Source: Prosopocoilus inquinatus (taxonomy: Eukaryota; Arthropoda; Insecta; Coleoptera; Lucanidae). From it: 64,000 nucleotides of DNA. Positions 21,272-35,000 of this stretch are shown here, piece after piece. Location of the stretch: positions 40,410,101 to 40,474,100 of the forward strand of contig CM069872.1 of assembly GCA_036172665.1 (NCBI GenBank), written 5' to 3'. Position 1 is the first letter of the stretch; each line of letters starts with the position of its first letter. A program made the position numbers and the translations under genes. Under the pieces are notes generated by a model that saw only the letters and a program-made list of their open reading frames with translations, was not told the DNA's origin and searched no databases.

Positions 21272-23181
21272 TGTTTCTTAGAATCATACGATACGACGCT
21301 AATTTTTGAAAAAAAATGTTTCAAAGTGACAGGGACAGGTTAACATAGAGAATGTTTGTTGCTTAATTCTATACTTCTCCGTCAGTATTTTGCAAGATAT
21401 ACCACCATGTCATACGGGCTTTACATCGGTGATATTGCTGTGTCTCGCAAATTGTTGTAATTTTGGAAACTCGCTTTATACTAGTGAGAAGTTAAGCTAA
21501 TTTAATTTTGTTCTTATTATATAAGCCTTACTACTTGCAACTCTGTCATATTTTAATTCAAGGGTGCCCAACGGAGTCGATACTGACTCCAAAACGGTCG
21601 ATGAAAACTTGAAAATGGTCGACGGACCTGTTGGGGTCGGTTGGGTATTACAGTTCGATTTGCCCGAACAGTTTTGGCAACAACGCTTACGCGTTGATTC
21701 GTTTGTGGGCTTGGCATTCTAACTTCATATCTTCCCGATTGGTTGACCATTTTACGTATCGTAGGATGATCCGACGCCATTGTATTCCCTCCTCTGTGTG
21801 TTATGATTGAGTTCGTTTGTATTTCAGCTATTTCGTGAATCTATGTTAAGAACCTGAGATCGTATTCTATAAAATTTCCTTAGCCTCAAAATTCTTACTT
21901 TGAAACTATATTTTTAAAACGAATAAATTGAAACAAGTAGCTACTGGTGTACTATTTGTTTACGCATGAATTGCAGTAGTCACACGTGTGTTTGAATCCG
22001 ATGCGATACGAGTGCATCAATTGATTCGGAAGTTTTCGGTTTCCTAAGCATTTAAATAAGAAAAATTTTGTGCAAATCGTTTTTGATTGCAGTGAAAACC
22101 TCGAGCAGCCTCTGGACAGCTGTTTCAGCCCTGCTTGAGGCTTCTTCAGCAGAGACGTAGGTCGACATTCCCACTGCAAACAAAAACGACTAGTCCAAAT
22201 TATTCGCAATTGCGGTGTAAGAGTGATGAACAGATAAAATAGCGACATCTTACTGTCGCTTTTTGACATGACATTGCAGTAGGATAGACAAATTGAAGCG
22301 GGATTTGCTCCTAATAAGTCCCCCATGCAAGGCGGCCATGCTTGCTGTCAAAGCATAATGAAAGTTTTTAGAAAAATTTTGTGCAAATCATGTTTTTTGG
22401 TAAGCTCTAAGAATTATTTGCTACTTTATTTCAATAACTAACAAAGGCTTTCATTTTTATTTCATTTATTATTTTATCATAATATTTATTTGTTTCAAGT
22501 CATTGAAATCAGTTTTGTATTATTTGATTATAAAAATTATTCTTATTGATTTTATTAAATATCCTGCAATATTTTTTTGTAAAAAATATTCTCATTGTCC
22601 TTTTGATTTCTTCTTAAAATAATTTTTTTCTATATTTTTATCAATTTATCACTTTAATTGCATTCTTTTTGTTTGTTTCCCTTTTGTTATTAATTTCGTA
22701 TTAATTTTATTTTGAAAATAGTTGCTTGTCTTGATACAATTTGTTTAATTTTCTTTACTATTTATTATTATCATTATAATTTTCTAACAAATTTGTAGTT
22801 TTATTTGAATATCTAAATTTTCTGAGAGGGAAGATAAATTTAGGTAAAGACTCGACATTAAAACATTGTGTAAGGCGAGCAAGGGTCAAAATTATCATAT
22901 CCTTAAAGAAGGGCTGAAAGTAAATTCCTGGCTATTTATAAGCTCGAACCAGAAACGCTCAAACAAGGGAATTGCTCTTTAGGTCTTTCATGGTTGATCA
23001 ATATTTTTGGGAAAAGAAAGTTGTTGAGTTTTGAAATCTTTCTCAGTCTCGTAGCAAGTTCAAGGGTTAAAATAGGTTTGAACTGCACGAGCCTTTGTAA
23101 AGCGGTAATTATTTTATCATTTAACAAGAGACACTCTTACACAGTCTGATTGAAGATTTACCTAAGCAGATTATTTGTAAT
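21272..23181. other. No gene recognised
   Basis: CAAGGGTGCCCAACGG at about 21560 resembles a hAT end, but I find no partner. Minus frames of 75 (21553-21780) and 124 codons (21952-22326) show no known motif. From 22400 to 22830 the sequence is very T-rich. Confidence 0.35.
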
Positions 23182-23640
23182 TCATTTAACTTGGCGTGTC
23201 TTATTGAAGTGCTTATACGTACATATCTCAAACCAACGAACTGCTAAGTTCAAGGAAATAACAAATACGTTTAGACGGCCATTTACAACTCTACGTTTCT
23301 TTCTTTCTTTCAGCGATAGATTCGTTTCTTTCTTTCGGCGACAGATTCGTTTGTTTCTTTTGGAGACAACTTTTGTGTGAAGTTGTGGGCTGAAGATACG
23401 GTGGAGGTGAACCATATCGTCAAGGTTCCCATTGGAACCGCATTCCTGAGTTACCGCTTTTTTTCCAACGCTCGGTGTGTCCATTACATACAATACATAG
23501 GGAAGTCGCAAGCAATTCGGTGCAACGAATGAAAGCGGTATTAGAAAAGACGTCCTTGGCGACGCTGGGGACCCTCTATGCGACAGCGACTGAACGCGCT
23601 TCCTATTTATGGACTTTTGAAATCGGTAACACCATAACAT
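23182..23640 (-). other. Unassigned 152-codon open frame
   Basis: This is the longest minus frame in the region that transposon homology does not explain. The C-terminal half is strongly basic (KRNKRICRRKKE, KERKKRRVV) because the DNA has TTTCTTTC repeats on the plus strand (23297-23345). I see no domain, signal peptide or splice evidence, and codon use is not distinctive. It could be chance, and I do not assign a function. Confidence 0.2.
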
Positions 23641-26570
23641 AAACGCAAAGCAATCGGGAGTACAACAACATTCATCAAGTATACCACACGTAGACTACGC
23701 CATTTTTCTTGGCAGGTTTCTGTGTAACGCACCATCAACGACGAAGTCGTCACACACCTTCCAACGTCTGGGTATACCAAAAAAATGAACCTTACGTAAC
23801 GGATTCTGGACTTACCTAGCTTTCCAATACATAGGGCAGTCTGAGGCAGATGATACCAACAAATTATATATTCCTTACAGTTTACTTGGCATCGACGTAA
23901 CCAAACTTGTTTTGCCTCGTCATCATTATTTTCACCCTTGGTAGTTATTCTGTGAAACCGACGATATCTATCTGCTGTTTACTCTACGATCCGCATTTTG
24001 CTAGCGTTGAAACAGGCGCCTTCTCTTCGAATTAATTTTTCTGAATTTACGATTGGCTAAATAGGTGCACGTGGTACGAGCGATTCCGCGCTTGAATCCT
24101 CCATCACGTCTGCATTACGTATGCAAATCATTAAGGTTGCTGTTGAATTTTTGGTTTCGTTTGTGTGTTTCCTGTTTGAGAGTTAATTTGTCCGTGTGGA
24201 CATAACTTGAGCGACGGCATCGCCAGCTTCATCGACTCTTCGACGCAAGTGCATTTTTGGTGTATTAATTCAAAAGCCTGTGAAGTTTTACACAAACTTT
24301 TCTTTTACTCTGACATTTTATTGTAAGTCCTACAAGATTTGCCGCCCCTTTTCTGGCTATTTTTCCTCAGCGTTTAACGTCGTCAGGCCGTAACAATTTT
24401 CTCAACCGTTGTATTCGTTCCTCGGTCTCGTTTGACGGCTTCGCCGACATTTTGTAACCAACGGACTACAGGACTTCGTGGCCACCTCGACGACAAGCAA
24501 GAATTAGCCGGTTTACTTTCGGGAAACGTCATATTGACCATATACAAGCTATACCGAAAATTCGAATATTCATTAACTAACATTCGGGAATTTAGTTTTA
24601 CGCATTTCAACTGTTCCTGAATTGCTGTTGGGGTAATCCCGGTCCTCGAATAAGTACAATTTAAATCTTGTTCATTTGAGTTACGATAAATTGTTGATAT
24701 CAAGAATCCAAATATATTTTGATTTTGTTTGCGCAATAAATTGCCAATCTCTTAGTTTTTGTTATTAAATTTATGTGGCCCACCACCTTGTTGCATTATA
24801 GTAATAATGAAGACAAGTTAGCGAGGCGATCCGTTCGCAGAAATAAGCGTTTGGGATTGACAAGGAATCCCGTTGGACAAGTTATCTCTTGTGCCAGTAA
24901 ATTTATGTATATCGTCGCAGTTCGACTCACGACCCAATTCTCCACTCGAGCTAGGGAATTTCGCGTATAACTACGCACTTTCCCTGCTACCCTCCATCCG
25001 TGTCGATAATTTGGTAAGTGCAAAGAGTTTCGTAGCAACTTGTCGCCTTGCCTCTCTCTAGTGTTGCTAATTCTCCAATCGAAGGGCGCGTATCTTAAGT
25101 ACCAAATTGTAATCAGGTTCCTTGTGAGCATACTGAACATAGCAGAAGTTTTAGCGTGCGAGTTTTCGGTTTTACGAAATAAATAAAAAATTTAAGGGAT
25201 AACAACTTTTCTGGCTGTGTACCGTCAATGGACATATTGTATTGATCTTAAGTATGTACCTAGATAAAGTTTGCGTTGTCGAATAAAAAAGTACAATTTG
25301 TTTGCATAAGTCTGCAGAGAGAGACGTTCCCCGTCGTAAAAAAATTGCAAATTTTTGTTGTTTTCAATGTTGATATGTTATCTTATTATACAGATTCTCT
25401 GAAATGCTTGCGATAATTTTATGCGGCGTGGGAGTATTATTTCATTAAATACAGTTGAAAATCTGACGAAAACGAGACGCACCTTCCCATCCCCCAGCCC
25501 GGCTTGCAGTTTGCCGCCATCGCCTGGAGGCGTTTCTGAAGCGTAACAAAACAAACCTGCTAAATCTTCTGCTAGGTTCAGGATGCTCACAAACAACCAG
25601 ATTATAATTTGGTAATTGCGGTACGCGCCCTGAGATCGTAACATTACCGACCGCGACTTATATTCGTGAATTAATTAATGTGTTATTTTGAACTTCGTGC
25701 ATACAAATTGGATTCACTTTAGCTTAGAAGACTGTAACATTCGCACAGAACAGGTAATTATATCAAAACAAAACAGAAAGAGCTTACGTCTTTTTTAAAT
25801 TCGCTTTCACTGGCTACCTTCAGAGTATCTCCATCCCTTATTGTTACATGAGGTTAAAACAAAATGCAAATACTCGGGATGCAACCAGTGCAAGCGAATC
25901 GACAACGCTATGAGAAGAAAGGCTACGACGAGCACTGTTTTAACGATATCCTAATTCCGACGGTTACAAATTTTGAGCATTGCCTTCGGGACAACAAAAA
26001 TTTAATACGTTTTAATCATCAAACAAAAAAATTATTATTATTTATGTTTATAGTTACTTGTTTGTGGTTTTTTCTTTAATATGTGTTATATACCCAACGG
26101 AGTGTGAAGTCATCGATTTGGTATCGAAGCACTGATGAGGGACTACCTGAAGTGAATATTGACAATCCCAAAGAATTTCTTCGAGCGTCATTCTAATCCA
26201 TGACCTTGCAGTTATAAGGCCAGCCCACTTACCACTTGTACGGTTCTGGCGTTAATAAATTTTAATAACTTTGTTCAGATAAAATAGTTTAATTTCAGTT
26301 GCTGATATGCTGTATGTTGCATGCCTTGATGACGACTACAAAATGACCGTCATTTATACTTAAATGGACCATCACCTCACGTTTTAAATTACCATCATTT
26401 TACCTCACTAATGATGCTATCAAAAACAGAACTAATTCACAATAAGTTTATGGAGAAGAAGCGGCACTCTGTACAATAAAATTAAAGCAAATGGTTAGTT
26501 CTTCAAAATTATTTGACAAATAAACTATGTTTCGTTCATTAAATCATAACAATGACTACAGGAAAAATAT
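23641..26570. other. No gene recognised
   Basis: Minus frames of 117 (24383-24736), 114 (24796-25140) and 88 codons (25378-25644) have no recognisable domain. The first contains SPVVRWLQNVGEAVKR, which faintly recalls the HTH linker of mariner-like transposases. That is too weak to call. Confidence 0.35.
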
Positions 26571-26579
26571 TTTTTGACT

Positions 26580-26671
26580 ACATGAACGGTACGACAATTC
26601 TTCTGATAGATTGACAACATAGCTTGAGACATGAACGGTATGTCAGTGCTTGACAACACAGCTTGAGCTAT
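26580..26671. repeat. Imperfect tandem duplication, about 50-bp unit
   Basis: CATGAACGGTA-GAC/GTC, a variable stretch, then TTGACAACA-AGCTTGAG occurs twice in a row (from about 26581 and 26630). The second copy is slightly shorter. Confidence 0.65.
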
Positions 26672-27244
26672 CTGGCTGAAGTTATAAGTGATGACTGATA
26701 ATGATCGTCAATTGTTTTTGCCTTTTGAAGAGTCTTTCGATCAGAAGTGATGCTTATTGCATAATGTTGACTAATAAACATTGCAATGTATTTGTAGTAT
26801 AAAGAAATTGGATTTAACTAACTCCTAACCACAAAAAGTTTGTTTAAAAACTATATACGTATTTCGGTCGCTATGCTGGCATCTTCACTAGATGCCTTCT
26901 TCTTGATCACAAGAGAAGTGCACTTCCAATTTCTTTGTAATAAATATTGCAGGCAATAAACGCCTTCTTCAAACAATCGCCAGATGTACAGAAGTCGAGG
27001 AAAGCCCCAAATGTCTTTACTCCAATCCAAGAAAGATTCAATTCAGCTTGTTTGGTTTTTATTTGCTTTGAAATTAAAATAAACAGAATCCTAGTTTCTT
27101 AAAATAGAATTTTACGTTCGTTTATTATCTGTACTGTACCTAGGTTTCTTCTTTGAATCTTCTTATACTTACACTTTAATAATCATTTATATTACCTACT
27201 ATTACACATATATTAAATATTTGTTTGCTTGAATGTGTATTTCC
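26672..27244. other. No gene seen; CGAAATACG-type motif at 26857-26888 (minus)
   Basis: On the minus strand GTGAAGATGCCAGC, a short spacer and GACCGAAATACGT form the same signature type as at 19145 and 38549. This may be the tail of an unidentified retroelement. Confidence 0.4.
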
Positions 27245-28091
27245 TAGTTGCTGGAAAAGCAGTATTATTAAACCACTTCCGAAAGTGAATAATCTCTCAA
27301 ATTTTTTAGATGTACATAATATTTTGCCTAATATAGGTTCCATGAAAACGCTGTAGAGTTTTTCTCTTCCTACTTAACTGACAGAACTCAACAAGTTTCA
27401 TATGACGGTCACTTATCATTTCCTCTTCCTATTGTTTCCGGGGTTCCCCAAGGCAGTGTACTTGGTCCTCTTCTATACACTATTTATACGACGAATATTA
27501 CTAAATGCTTATCTCATTGTAAATACCATCTTTATGCTGATGATACTCAGCTTTATTACTCATTCAATAAAGAAAACGTTCATGCAGCCGTGTCTTTCGT
27601 AAATGATGATTTGCAATCCCTTACTGAACTTTCTGACAAGCATTGCCTTCGCATTAATAGTAAAAAGAACTTCCGTTCTAGTTTTTGGTCGCACTAAGTC
27701 GAGAGCTTCTGTTATTAATGCTATTAAGATGAAAATTAATAATGATGTTATTCCTATTTCTGATTTCGCCTGGGATTAAGGGCTGCGTTTAGATACTAAA
27801 TTACGATTTAAGGAACATGTATCTCACTTGATCAGACGAGGATATTGCAATCTTAAATTACTCTATGATTGTAAGGATTACCTAGTTAGGCCTCTAAGAA
27901 GAAAGTTTTTGTTATTTAATTTTTTTTTTGTTCGAGTGCTCAGAAGGTAGATCAGCTGCTTCCTGTGAAGTAAGCTGATTCTGAGCTATTGCTAAACTTA
28001 TAAATGTAAAGTATTGTACCTTGTCTTGTAATTCCTTTACTTACCAATAAAACTGCTATTATTATTATTGTTATTATTGTTATTATTATTG
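27245..28091 (+). mobile_element. Decayed LINE copy with internal deletion and (ATT)n tail
   Basis: Two RT pieces are joined. The first, about 27249-27334, reads CWKSSIIKPLPKVNN, then HNILPNI. The sequence then jumps at about 27335 to FHENAVEFFSSYLTDRTQ, losing the segment with the first catalytic aspartate. The 3' end is an ATT/GTT microsatellite (28054-28091), a tail like that at 15179. Confidence 0.88.
27335..27960 (+). pseudogene. LINE reverse transcriptase palm region with YADD
   Basis: The reading is SYLTDRTQQV, then SGVPQGSVLGPLLYTIY and HLYADDTQLYYS, with the YADD catalytic box at 27533-27544. CLRINSKK follows, and a frameshift near 27665 leads to SVLVFGRTKSRAS. A stop at about 27777 interrupts the next segment, LRLDTKLRFKEHVSHLIRR. 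The copy clearly cannot make active enzyme. The annotated plus frame 27402-27602 is a shadow in another phase. Confidence 0.85.
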
Positions 28092-28097
28092 TAGCTT

Positions 28098-28226
28098 GAG
28101 CTTCAATTATGAAAAGCAACGTCTTCTCCAAATTTCAAAATTTTATCATTTTAAAAAATTGTGCTATTTTTAAAATGATAAAATTTTGAAATTTGGAGAA
28201 GACGTTGCTTCTCATAGTTGAAGCTC
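28098..28226. repeat. Near-perfect hairpin, 59-bp arms and 11-base loop
   Basis: Arms 28098-28156 and 28168-28226 are complementary at 57 of 59 positions. The outer part reads GAGCTTCAATTATGAAAAGC. It starts seven bases after the LINE microsatellite tail. A transcript would fold into one long duplex. It is shorter than most MITEs, and I see no target duplication. No ORF. Confidence 0.9.
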
Positions 28227-30637
28227 TCTTTTGTTCGATGAAATTTATTAAAAAATATGTAATTATGTATATTTGCACGGACGCTTAAAAGTAAATTAAA
28301 CGAAGACATTTATTTCTGTACACGGTTGACAGCTTCTTCCTATAATTTTCTACCTACGTTAAAATACCTATCAATTCCTTTCATTACATTTCTCATTTAA
28401 TATGTAATTAATTCATAATCAGAGTAAGGTGTATTTAGCAAGTAAGACCGCAATAATAAAAATGTTTCTTAGCCTACACTATAGATATTTTTATTTTAAT
28501 TCGTATTCTATTTTAATTCTTATTATAACACAATATTTGGTTCTTCCCTTTTATTTATTGATATTTCTTACCGGTAATAAAGCGGTTTATAAAATATTAT
28601 TAACCCTAAATGTAATTGTTCATAATCTAGGATTTTGGAAGCTTTATTTCAGCCCATTACAATAGGCAGCATATACATAACTCATTCCGGAGCTTTTACG
28701 AGCCGCTCCTCACAGAGGGCAAATGAAATATTCATGTCTACTCGACACACTTGTGCATTCGGTTATTCCACATATAAAATTGTGCTTTGTACACTAATGA
28801 CTTGACCTATTTATTTATATGACAAGATGAACAGGCAATTTATTAAATTTCGCTAGTCAGTGACCCGGTTGACTTTATATGAGCGTACCATAATTTTATG
28901 AGCAGTTTTCCAAAGCTTCTCTCAGGTAGACACTCACGAGTATTGAAAACAAAGTAACTTTCTTAAAACTAGTCGTAAGTGGAAGCACATTTTGCCTCTT
29001 GTGCCACTAACTTTTACGTGCCGAACACTCAGGAAGTTGTAACACTTTAAAACGACGTTTAAACTTTCAGCGAGTCGGGGGTTCAACGGACGATGCAAAA
29101 TTCGGCGCCCCCGCAAAAATAGGTCCAGACAAATAAGCAATTATCCTGCAATGCGATTTCCCAATTTTAATTCGGCTTAAATGGTTTTATACTCTTTGCA
29201 GCGGATATTTGTGGCGCCGCACGTAAGTCTTTCCAAATTAGTTCGTGGAGATAATCCAGAAGTTTTAGGAGATTAGGAAAGTTTAAAGGCACGTCGCTAG
29301 TGCTTTGGAACTATTTACATAAAGGCGCGATCTTGTACATTTGGGAATGTATGTGTTTTATATGTACACTAACCTTATTGAGAAAGTTTGTAATTGAAGA
29401 TTAAGGATGCATTAGATTTTTCAAAATAATTTTATTACCTGGATTACTAGCCAAGCCAATTTAATATTCCTATGTGAATTTAATGTTTCATTTTAGAACA
29501 GAAATAGAATATACGTAGTTACTTGTTGAAATAATTAATATTTAGCTTCGCAATGATCTGCAATAAAATATAACGAAGGCAGTGAGAGATTAAAGCACTA
29601 CAAATATTTAATTTCAGGACGTGTTCTTTGAAGACCTCTAATTTTCATCAAGCGTTAACAACGTTTAATCAATTCCTTCCCCTAACAAAGGTGATTGATC
29701 GGATGCTTAATTTAAGTGAAATTGTGAACCTGGACATTTCTGGTATATGCAAGGAAAGGAATTGGAAATTTATGATCATCAATTATTAATTTTATTACGT
29801 AACTCTTGTGGCACGTCCTTTTTGAAATTATACTTTTAAACTTCTTCACGGACATTCGGTAATTTCAGATCTGCAGAAGTATAAATGTGAAGAACCTCCT
29901 TCTTAGGCTTCCAAAGAATTGCCTTGATATATCTTTAAATTTTGCCGACGTTTCATCTTTCTTGCAAAACTTCATGTCATGTCTTAAAGTTCCTTTTGGA
30001 AAATTGAGTTTTGTTATATTTAAATTTATTTATTTGAAATATTTAAATTTAATTATCTAACGTAGTCTATCGTCTAACTCTTTCAAATATTTTTTTGAGT
30101 GTCACTTTTTACGCCCTTGGCCCTTTTCTTGCCCTTCTCTACTGTTCGTTGCAAATTTTTCTTTCAATCTTTTTTCTTGAAATGTTTTAGGACCTTTCTG
30201 CACCACCTCAACCTACTGGTCGCCTCCTTTTCCTGTACTTTTCCATAACCTTTCATAGCTTTTAGTGATATAGTTCTTACTGTTCATTACTTAACTTCCT
30301 CGTACGTATTACTCTTTTTCATTTTCTTTTTATTTTCTAACTCTTAGAATCTTTCTACATCACCTCTATTTTGGATTGTTCCTTCTTTTGTGTCTCCCCA
30401 ACTTTTTATAATTTTTCTTGTTTGGTTCCATCAGTAATGGAAGAAATTTGAAGGTTAATATATTTCTTATTCATATTTTTCATCTTCTTTCATTTTCAAT
30501 TAATTTCGTTCTTAATATTGTAAGAAACCAGAATTCTGTGCATAGAAGTCAATTACAGTTTGAAAGATAAATCACAATATGATGTGATATTGGAGGGGAG
30601 AGAGAAGAGGAGGATTTCGACAATCCTGAAAATGTAT
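28227..30637. other. No gene seen
   Basis: Mostly A+T-rich. A 68-codon minus frame at 28934-29140 lies in a GC-richer patch but has no motif. Confidence 0.4.
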
Positions 30638-30961
30638 TGTTGCGAATTTGGGACTTCACAAATTATAGTCGTTAAATTTCAGAACACTTTAATTACAAGC
30701 TGTCGCTTTACAGAATTAACAATACAGTAGCAATGAGATCAAATAACACTATTACAAAATATACTTTCTATTTAATCGAGGTATGAACCCTTCGCTTGCC
30801 AACTACTGACTAAACTCCTAGCGGATCGTACGGCTTTTATAGCAGAGCCCTCTTTTGCTGGAACTTACTAGAATGACCGCTTAGCTTCGGTAACGTTCTG
30901 CGACGCAAGGTAGCGTGACTGATGCTAAAAATATATCTGTTTGCGCGTCACGGCTGTAACA
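30638..30961 (-). mobile_element. Probable solo LTR of a retrotransposon
   Basis: Read on the minus strand it begins TGTTACAGCCGTGACG and ends TTCGCAACA, so it has the TG...CA termini of an LTR with a short imperfect inverted repeat. A TATA box, CTATAAAAGC, lies at about 30835-30844. It is followed within 150 bases by A+T-rich sequence suitable for polyadenylation. Base composition differs from the surroundings. I see no gag or pol and no 5-bp duplication, so the call is by structure only. Confidence 0.55.
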
Positions 30962-32049
30962 GTAGGAAACGCTGGTACGGAGACTCATGGAGAATCGGAG
31001 TTGAGGAATAATTTTCCAGATTCTTAGGATAATTATTTTTATAATTCAGTACGCTTATTTAATTCGGATACATTATTAAGTTAGAGTTCGTATCATGACT
31101 CATGAAGAATACAAAACACGTGCAGCGTTATGCAACGAAAGCATTCGTCAAGCTTGCGATGTGTGTACCGGGAAATTAGATCAAGAGCATTAATATCGCT
31201 GGAACATCGGCGATAAAAGAAATAATTATGTAAGGATTGATGAATCAAGCAGAGGAGCCTTGATCGAATCTTGATGCTAGCAGAAATAGAATTAGCCATC
31301 AAGATTTTTTTCATTACCAAAGTTGACGTAGACTAAAAGGAGGTAATCTGATCCCAATAAATAGGTAGCTTTTCAAATCACAAGGGAGTTCGACAAGACA
31401 GTTTCCTGAGAGGGCTTGTCACAACAGTTGCCCGAGGCACGAACTCCTGTCATCTAGAAAAGTGCTTCTTCGATTTCGAATGTAATTTAGTTTGTGTGTC
31501 ACGAGTCATAAAGTTTTCAAAATTCTAAATTCTTTTTTTTAATCAGTCAATTTTCCAAATTTATTTTAATTTAAAAGTGTACCTAAGAAGCATCCACGAT
31601 CGGTGAGAGTGAGTTTAAATAACAAAGATCTAACAAAGGTTCTTAGATAAAAACTGATTTTTCTTAATATTTCCTTCTCCCTTTCTTGTTGTAGTTTTAA
31701 GTTTATGTCAGTTGTTAAATTTTACTTAGTTAATTGATTTAATTAAATTCACATATTATTTCGTTTGTAATTTTTCGTTATTGTACTAAAATTTCTTTTT
31801 TGTTTGAATATATTTTGTAATTTAAAGTTTGGATTTTTTATTTAAACGATAATAAGAAAGGACTTTTCAGAAAACATAAAAAGAGATGAGGAGTAAACAG
31901 TTTTCGACAATTCCAAAAACAAATATTAGTAGACACCATTTGAGCTATTCGGGGAAAACGATTTGGAGAGATCGATTTCTGGCTTTCAATGCTAAAACCA
32001 GGGCGCTACTAACAAAGAAATCGAAATTCAATATCGTACGGATTGCTAA
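30962..32049. other. No gene seen
   Basis: A+T-rich. A 75-codon minus frame (31093-31320) is not recognised. Confidence 0.4.
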
Positions 32050-32094
32050 AAGAAAAGAAGAAAGAAAGAAGAAGAAGAAGAAGAAGAAGAAAAG
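32050..32094. repeat. (GAA)n/(AAAG)n microsatellite
   Basis: A purine-only run with about eight consecutive AAG units. It creates the poly-lysine stretch of the 105-codon frame at 31886-32203, which is therefore not a gene. Confidence 0.9.
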
Positions 32095-35000
32095 CAGGTT
32101 TCCAACTTCCGTCCGGACGTGCATTCTACAGAGCCACGGTTACCAAATTTCAAATAATAAACGCCAGGCATGGAAGAAGAATATTATTTGCACATGCATC
32201 TAATATTACACTCAAGTTTCATCCATCTTAAGGAGACAAGGTTAACTGAAATTATTTGTTGTTGCTACTACATTATCAATTTTGGCTTCAAATGAAATAC
32301 TTTCAGGGGGAAACAAATATACATAGCAGATTAGTAAATCACATTTACGATGCTAATCATATACCACTTTCATTTTAGCTAACAATCACTTCAAACATTT
32401 TCAAATAATTGAAAACAGAAAATGGCGACGTCAAATAAAGCAGTGCTTCACTTCTTTGGTTTTGAAAACAGAAAATGTTCTAACTTATTTAGTCAATTTT
32501 AAACGTCTTTTTTGGTTATAAAACAACTATTGCTGTAATGTGAGACTACAGTGCAACTTTTATTATGTGTTAACTGTTGAAAAACTATTTCAACGGTCTG
32601 ATGAAGCTAATAAAGTTTAGCGAAAGCTTAGCACTGAAAATTTGCTAATTTTGACCAAATAACCGATAACTTTGAATTATTACTTCGATTCCCAACGGTT
32701 GATATTCCTTGTATAGTCCTGTTATCGTTTACTGCAATTGGCAGTACTCTTACCACAACATTATTAAAGACAATAGAAACAATTTGTTAGAGATATTCAA
32801 CTTTCAATCTCTATTAAAAATATCATGTCTGTATGAATATGTAATAACAGTTGTTATGTAAAAAGTTGTTGTTGAACTTGTTTGCAATGTTGCACCAGCA
32901 GATCGTATTTCATTCAAAACAATTAACATGTTCGCTCATTAATTATATTTCAACTAAACGCTGACAGTTTTGATACATCGATTTCTGAACCCGAAATTTT
33001 AGAACATGCAAATTGTTATATCTCGTAAGGATACTTTTAAAAGTGGAATTTGTAAATCGATGCATTCATTATTAAATCATTATTAGAAAGTGATTATTCA
33101 TTATTCATGCAGGCAGTTAGCCAGTGATTAGTGAAAATGAACACGTCACGGTGAGTTAGTAAATCGGTGATTGTTGGCCTCGGATGAATAGCCAAAGGAC
33201 ATTTATGGTAAAGTAAACTTTGATTATATTTGTTTTCGGTTTGATTATTTTACACCAATCGAGTGTCGCCTACGATCTATACGTTTTCTACGTAATTAAT
33301 TTTGTTTCCGGAATATTATCTTAATTTTAATCTAATCGTTTAATTTAATTAATAAACTCCTGTAAATGAGCAGAATCATTCCTTATAATCCGCGTTTAAA
33401 TTTTTAATCCTCAGTTTTATTTGGTGACATGGCACTTTTTCTAGTTCGTGATAAGGTGGAGGCGCCGTTCTTATTATTTCGTGACAATATTCTCGTCTAA
33501 TCATCATTTTCTATTTTTTAAAGTCCCAACGCAACTGATTTTCTTTATCGGTCTCGGCCTCTTTTTTGCTTCAGACCCTCAGACTCTCTTCCTTTTCTAC
33601 ATATCATCATATTATAGATTTTGATCATCCTCGACAAGTTTTTTCTGGCACTTTTTATAATTTTATTTAACAATCCAATAAACGCGAATTATTTTCTTTA
33701 TCGGCCTTGTCTCCTCCTTACTTCCATATGCTTTTCGATGCACTCATGTCGAAGTTATAAATTTCTAAAAAATTCACGAAGCTAACTCTCTATTTGATCT
33801 CACCAGGAAGACACTGCTAAATATTTTTTTGATAATTCTCTTTCCTAACTTTCATTATTTCAGTGGCGTTTTCTATCTGTTAAGATTTCTTATTTCTCTC
33901 TCTTTTTCTCTTCTTCAAAAACACATCTTATTCTCTTCTATTCTGTTACGGGTTAATTTCTAGATACATTTCGGTAACCACGTATGGCATGTGCTTGATT
34001 GAGTAAGGTGATAACGCCGTTTGAAACTAAAACTTTCATTGGTCTTAGGCAATCGCGTCCTGTGTTCCAATTGGCTCGAGATTTTGCTGGTAGAAGGTCA
34101 TTTCCGGCATCGTCCTTTTTTGCATTGATTGGAGGACGCTATGCCATGAAACGTGTATTAATGAAAAGCAGTCCGGCCGTGGGCCTTTTGTATGGCAAAA
34201 CGAACGGAGTGTGGAGAGTCGTACGCTTTGTCACACACATGTTGTGTTCTCTGGTGCTCTTTGTTTTTGCTGTACAAGAGAGAGAAGAGCGCGTCCGAAA
34301 ATCGGCTCGTTTTCTACTCGTGCTCTACTCCTCCAGAGGTAAACCTCCATTTTGCTCGACACGCTAAGGTGAACACACGTTCTGTTTCTATCGTGAATTT
34401 GTACATAATTGAGTTGCAAAATTCTATAAAACAGTTTGTCTGGAATTCTATCAGCTCTAGGTATTATTTGATTTGCTTCTGAGAAAATTTTCCGAGCGGA
34501 TAACGGTTGTCGCACACATAGCGCGGTTCGCCGCCTATTTTTCTGTATTCTTATGAGAGTGCTCGCACTCATGCGAGGCGTAGCGAAGGTACCCAATGTA
34601 TCCAAGTACGGCTAAAAAAAAGTCGCCGCGCTGTAATGTGTCACAACCTATAACAGGATCTTCTTTCTTTTGACACAGGAATCCTCTTTTGTTTCTGCTG
34701 CTAGTTCCGTTTCCAGTTCCGATTTCTATTTTCGTCTCTATGTTTGCTACTGATCTTTCTCATCCTCGGAGGTATACACCGGTATACCACTGTAAATTGT
34801 GAAGATTCCACATTCTTCGCGGCCGCCATTACGACGTTTCTGCTCGAAGGTCACAGCAACCCGATAAGGGTACTATAACACTGACCACAAATTCGACGTA
34901 TTCCCGTGAGAGGACGTCTTATGTTCTGACAGCTGACTGCGACCGTCACGCCGCCGTCACTTCGATTAACTGCAACCAGAATACACTTCGGTTTATAATT

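Noticed and set aside
21560..21780. Possible hAT MITE starting CAAGGGTGCCCAAC
   Set aside because: No inverted partner end and no duplication found.
23182..23640. 152-codon frame as a host gene
   Set aside because: No domain, no splice evidence, and a basic half explained by TTTC repeats. Kept only as an unassigned open frame.
24383..24736. Possible mariner-like transposase N-terminus on the minus strand
   Set aside because: Only a short stretch (SPVVRWLQNVGEAVKR) looks similar. There are no TIRs, no downstream catalytic motifs and no HTH core.
31886..32203. 105-codon plus frame with poly-lysine
   Set aside because: The lysine run comes from a GAA microsatellite. No other motif or conservation cue supports it.
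34000..34605. Overlapping frames of 96-124 codons on both strands as a gene
   Set aside because: Neither strand shows a family motif. Open frames on both strands are expected in this GC-richer block.
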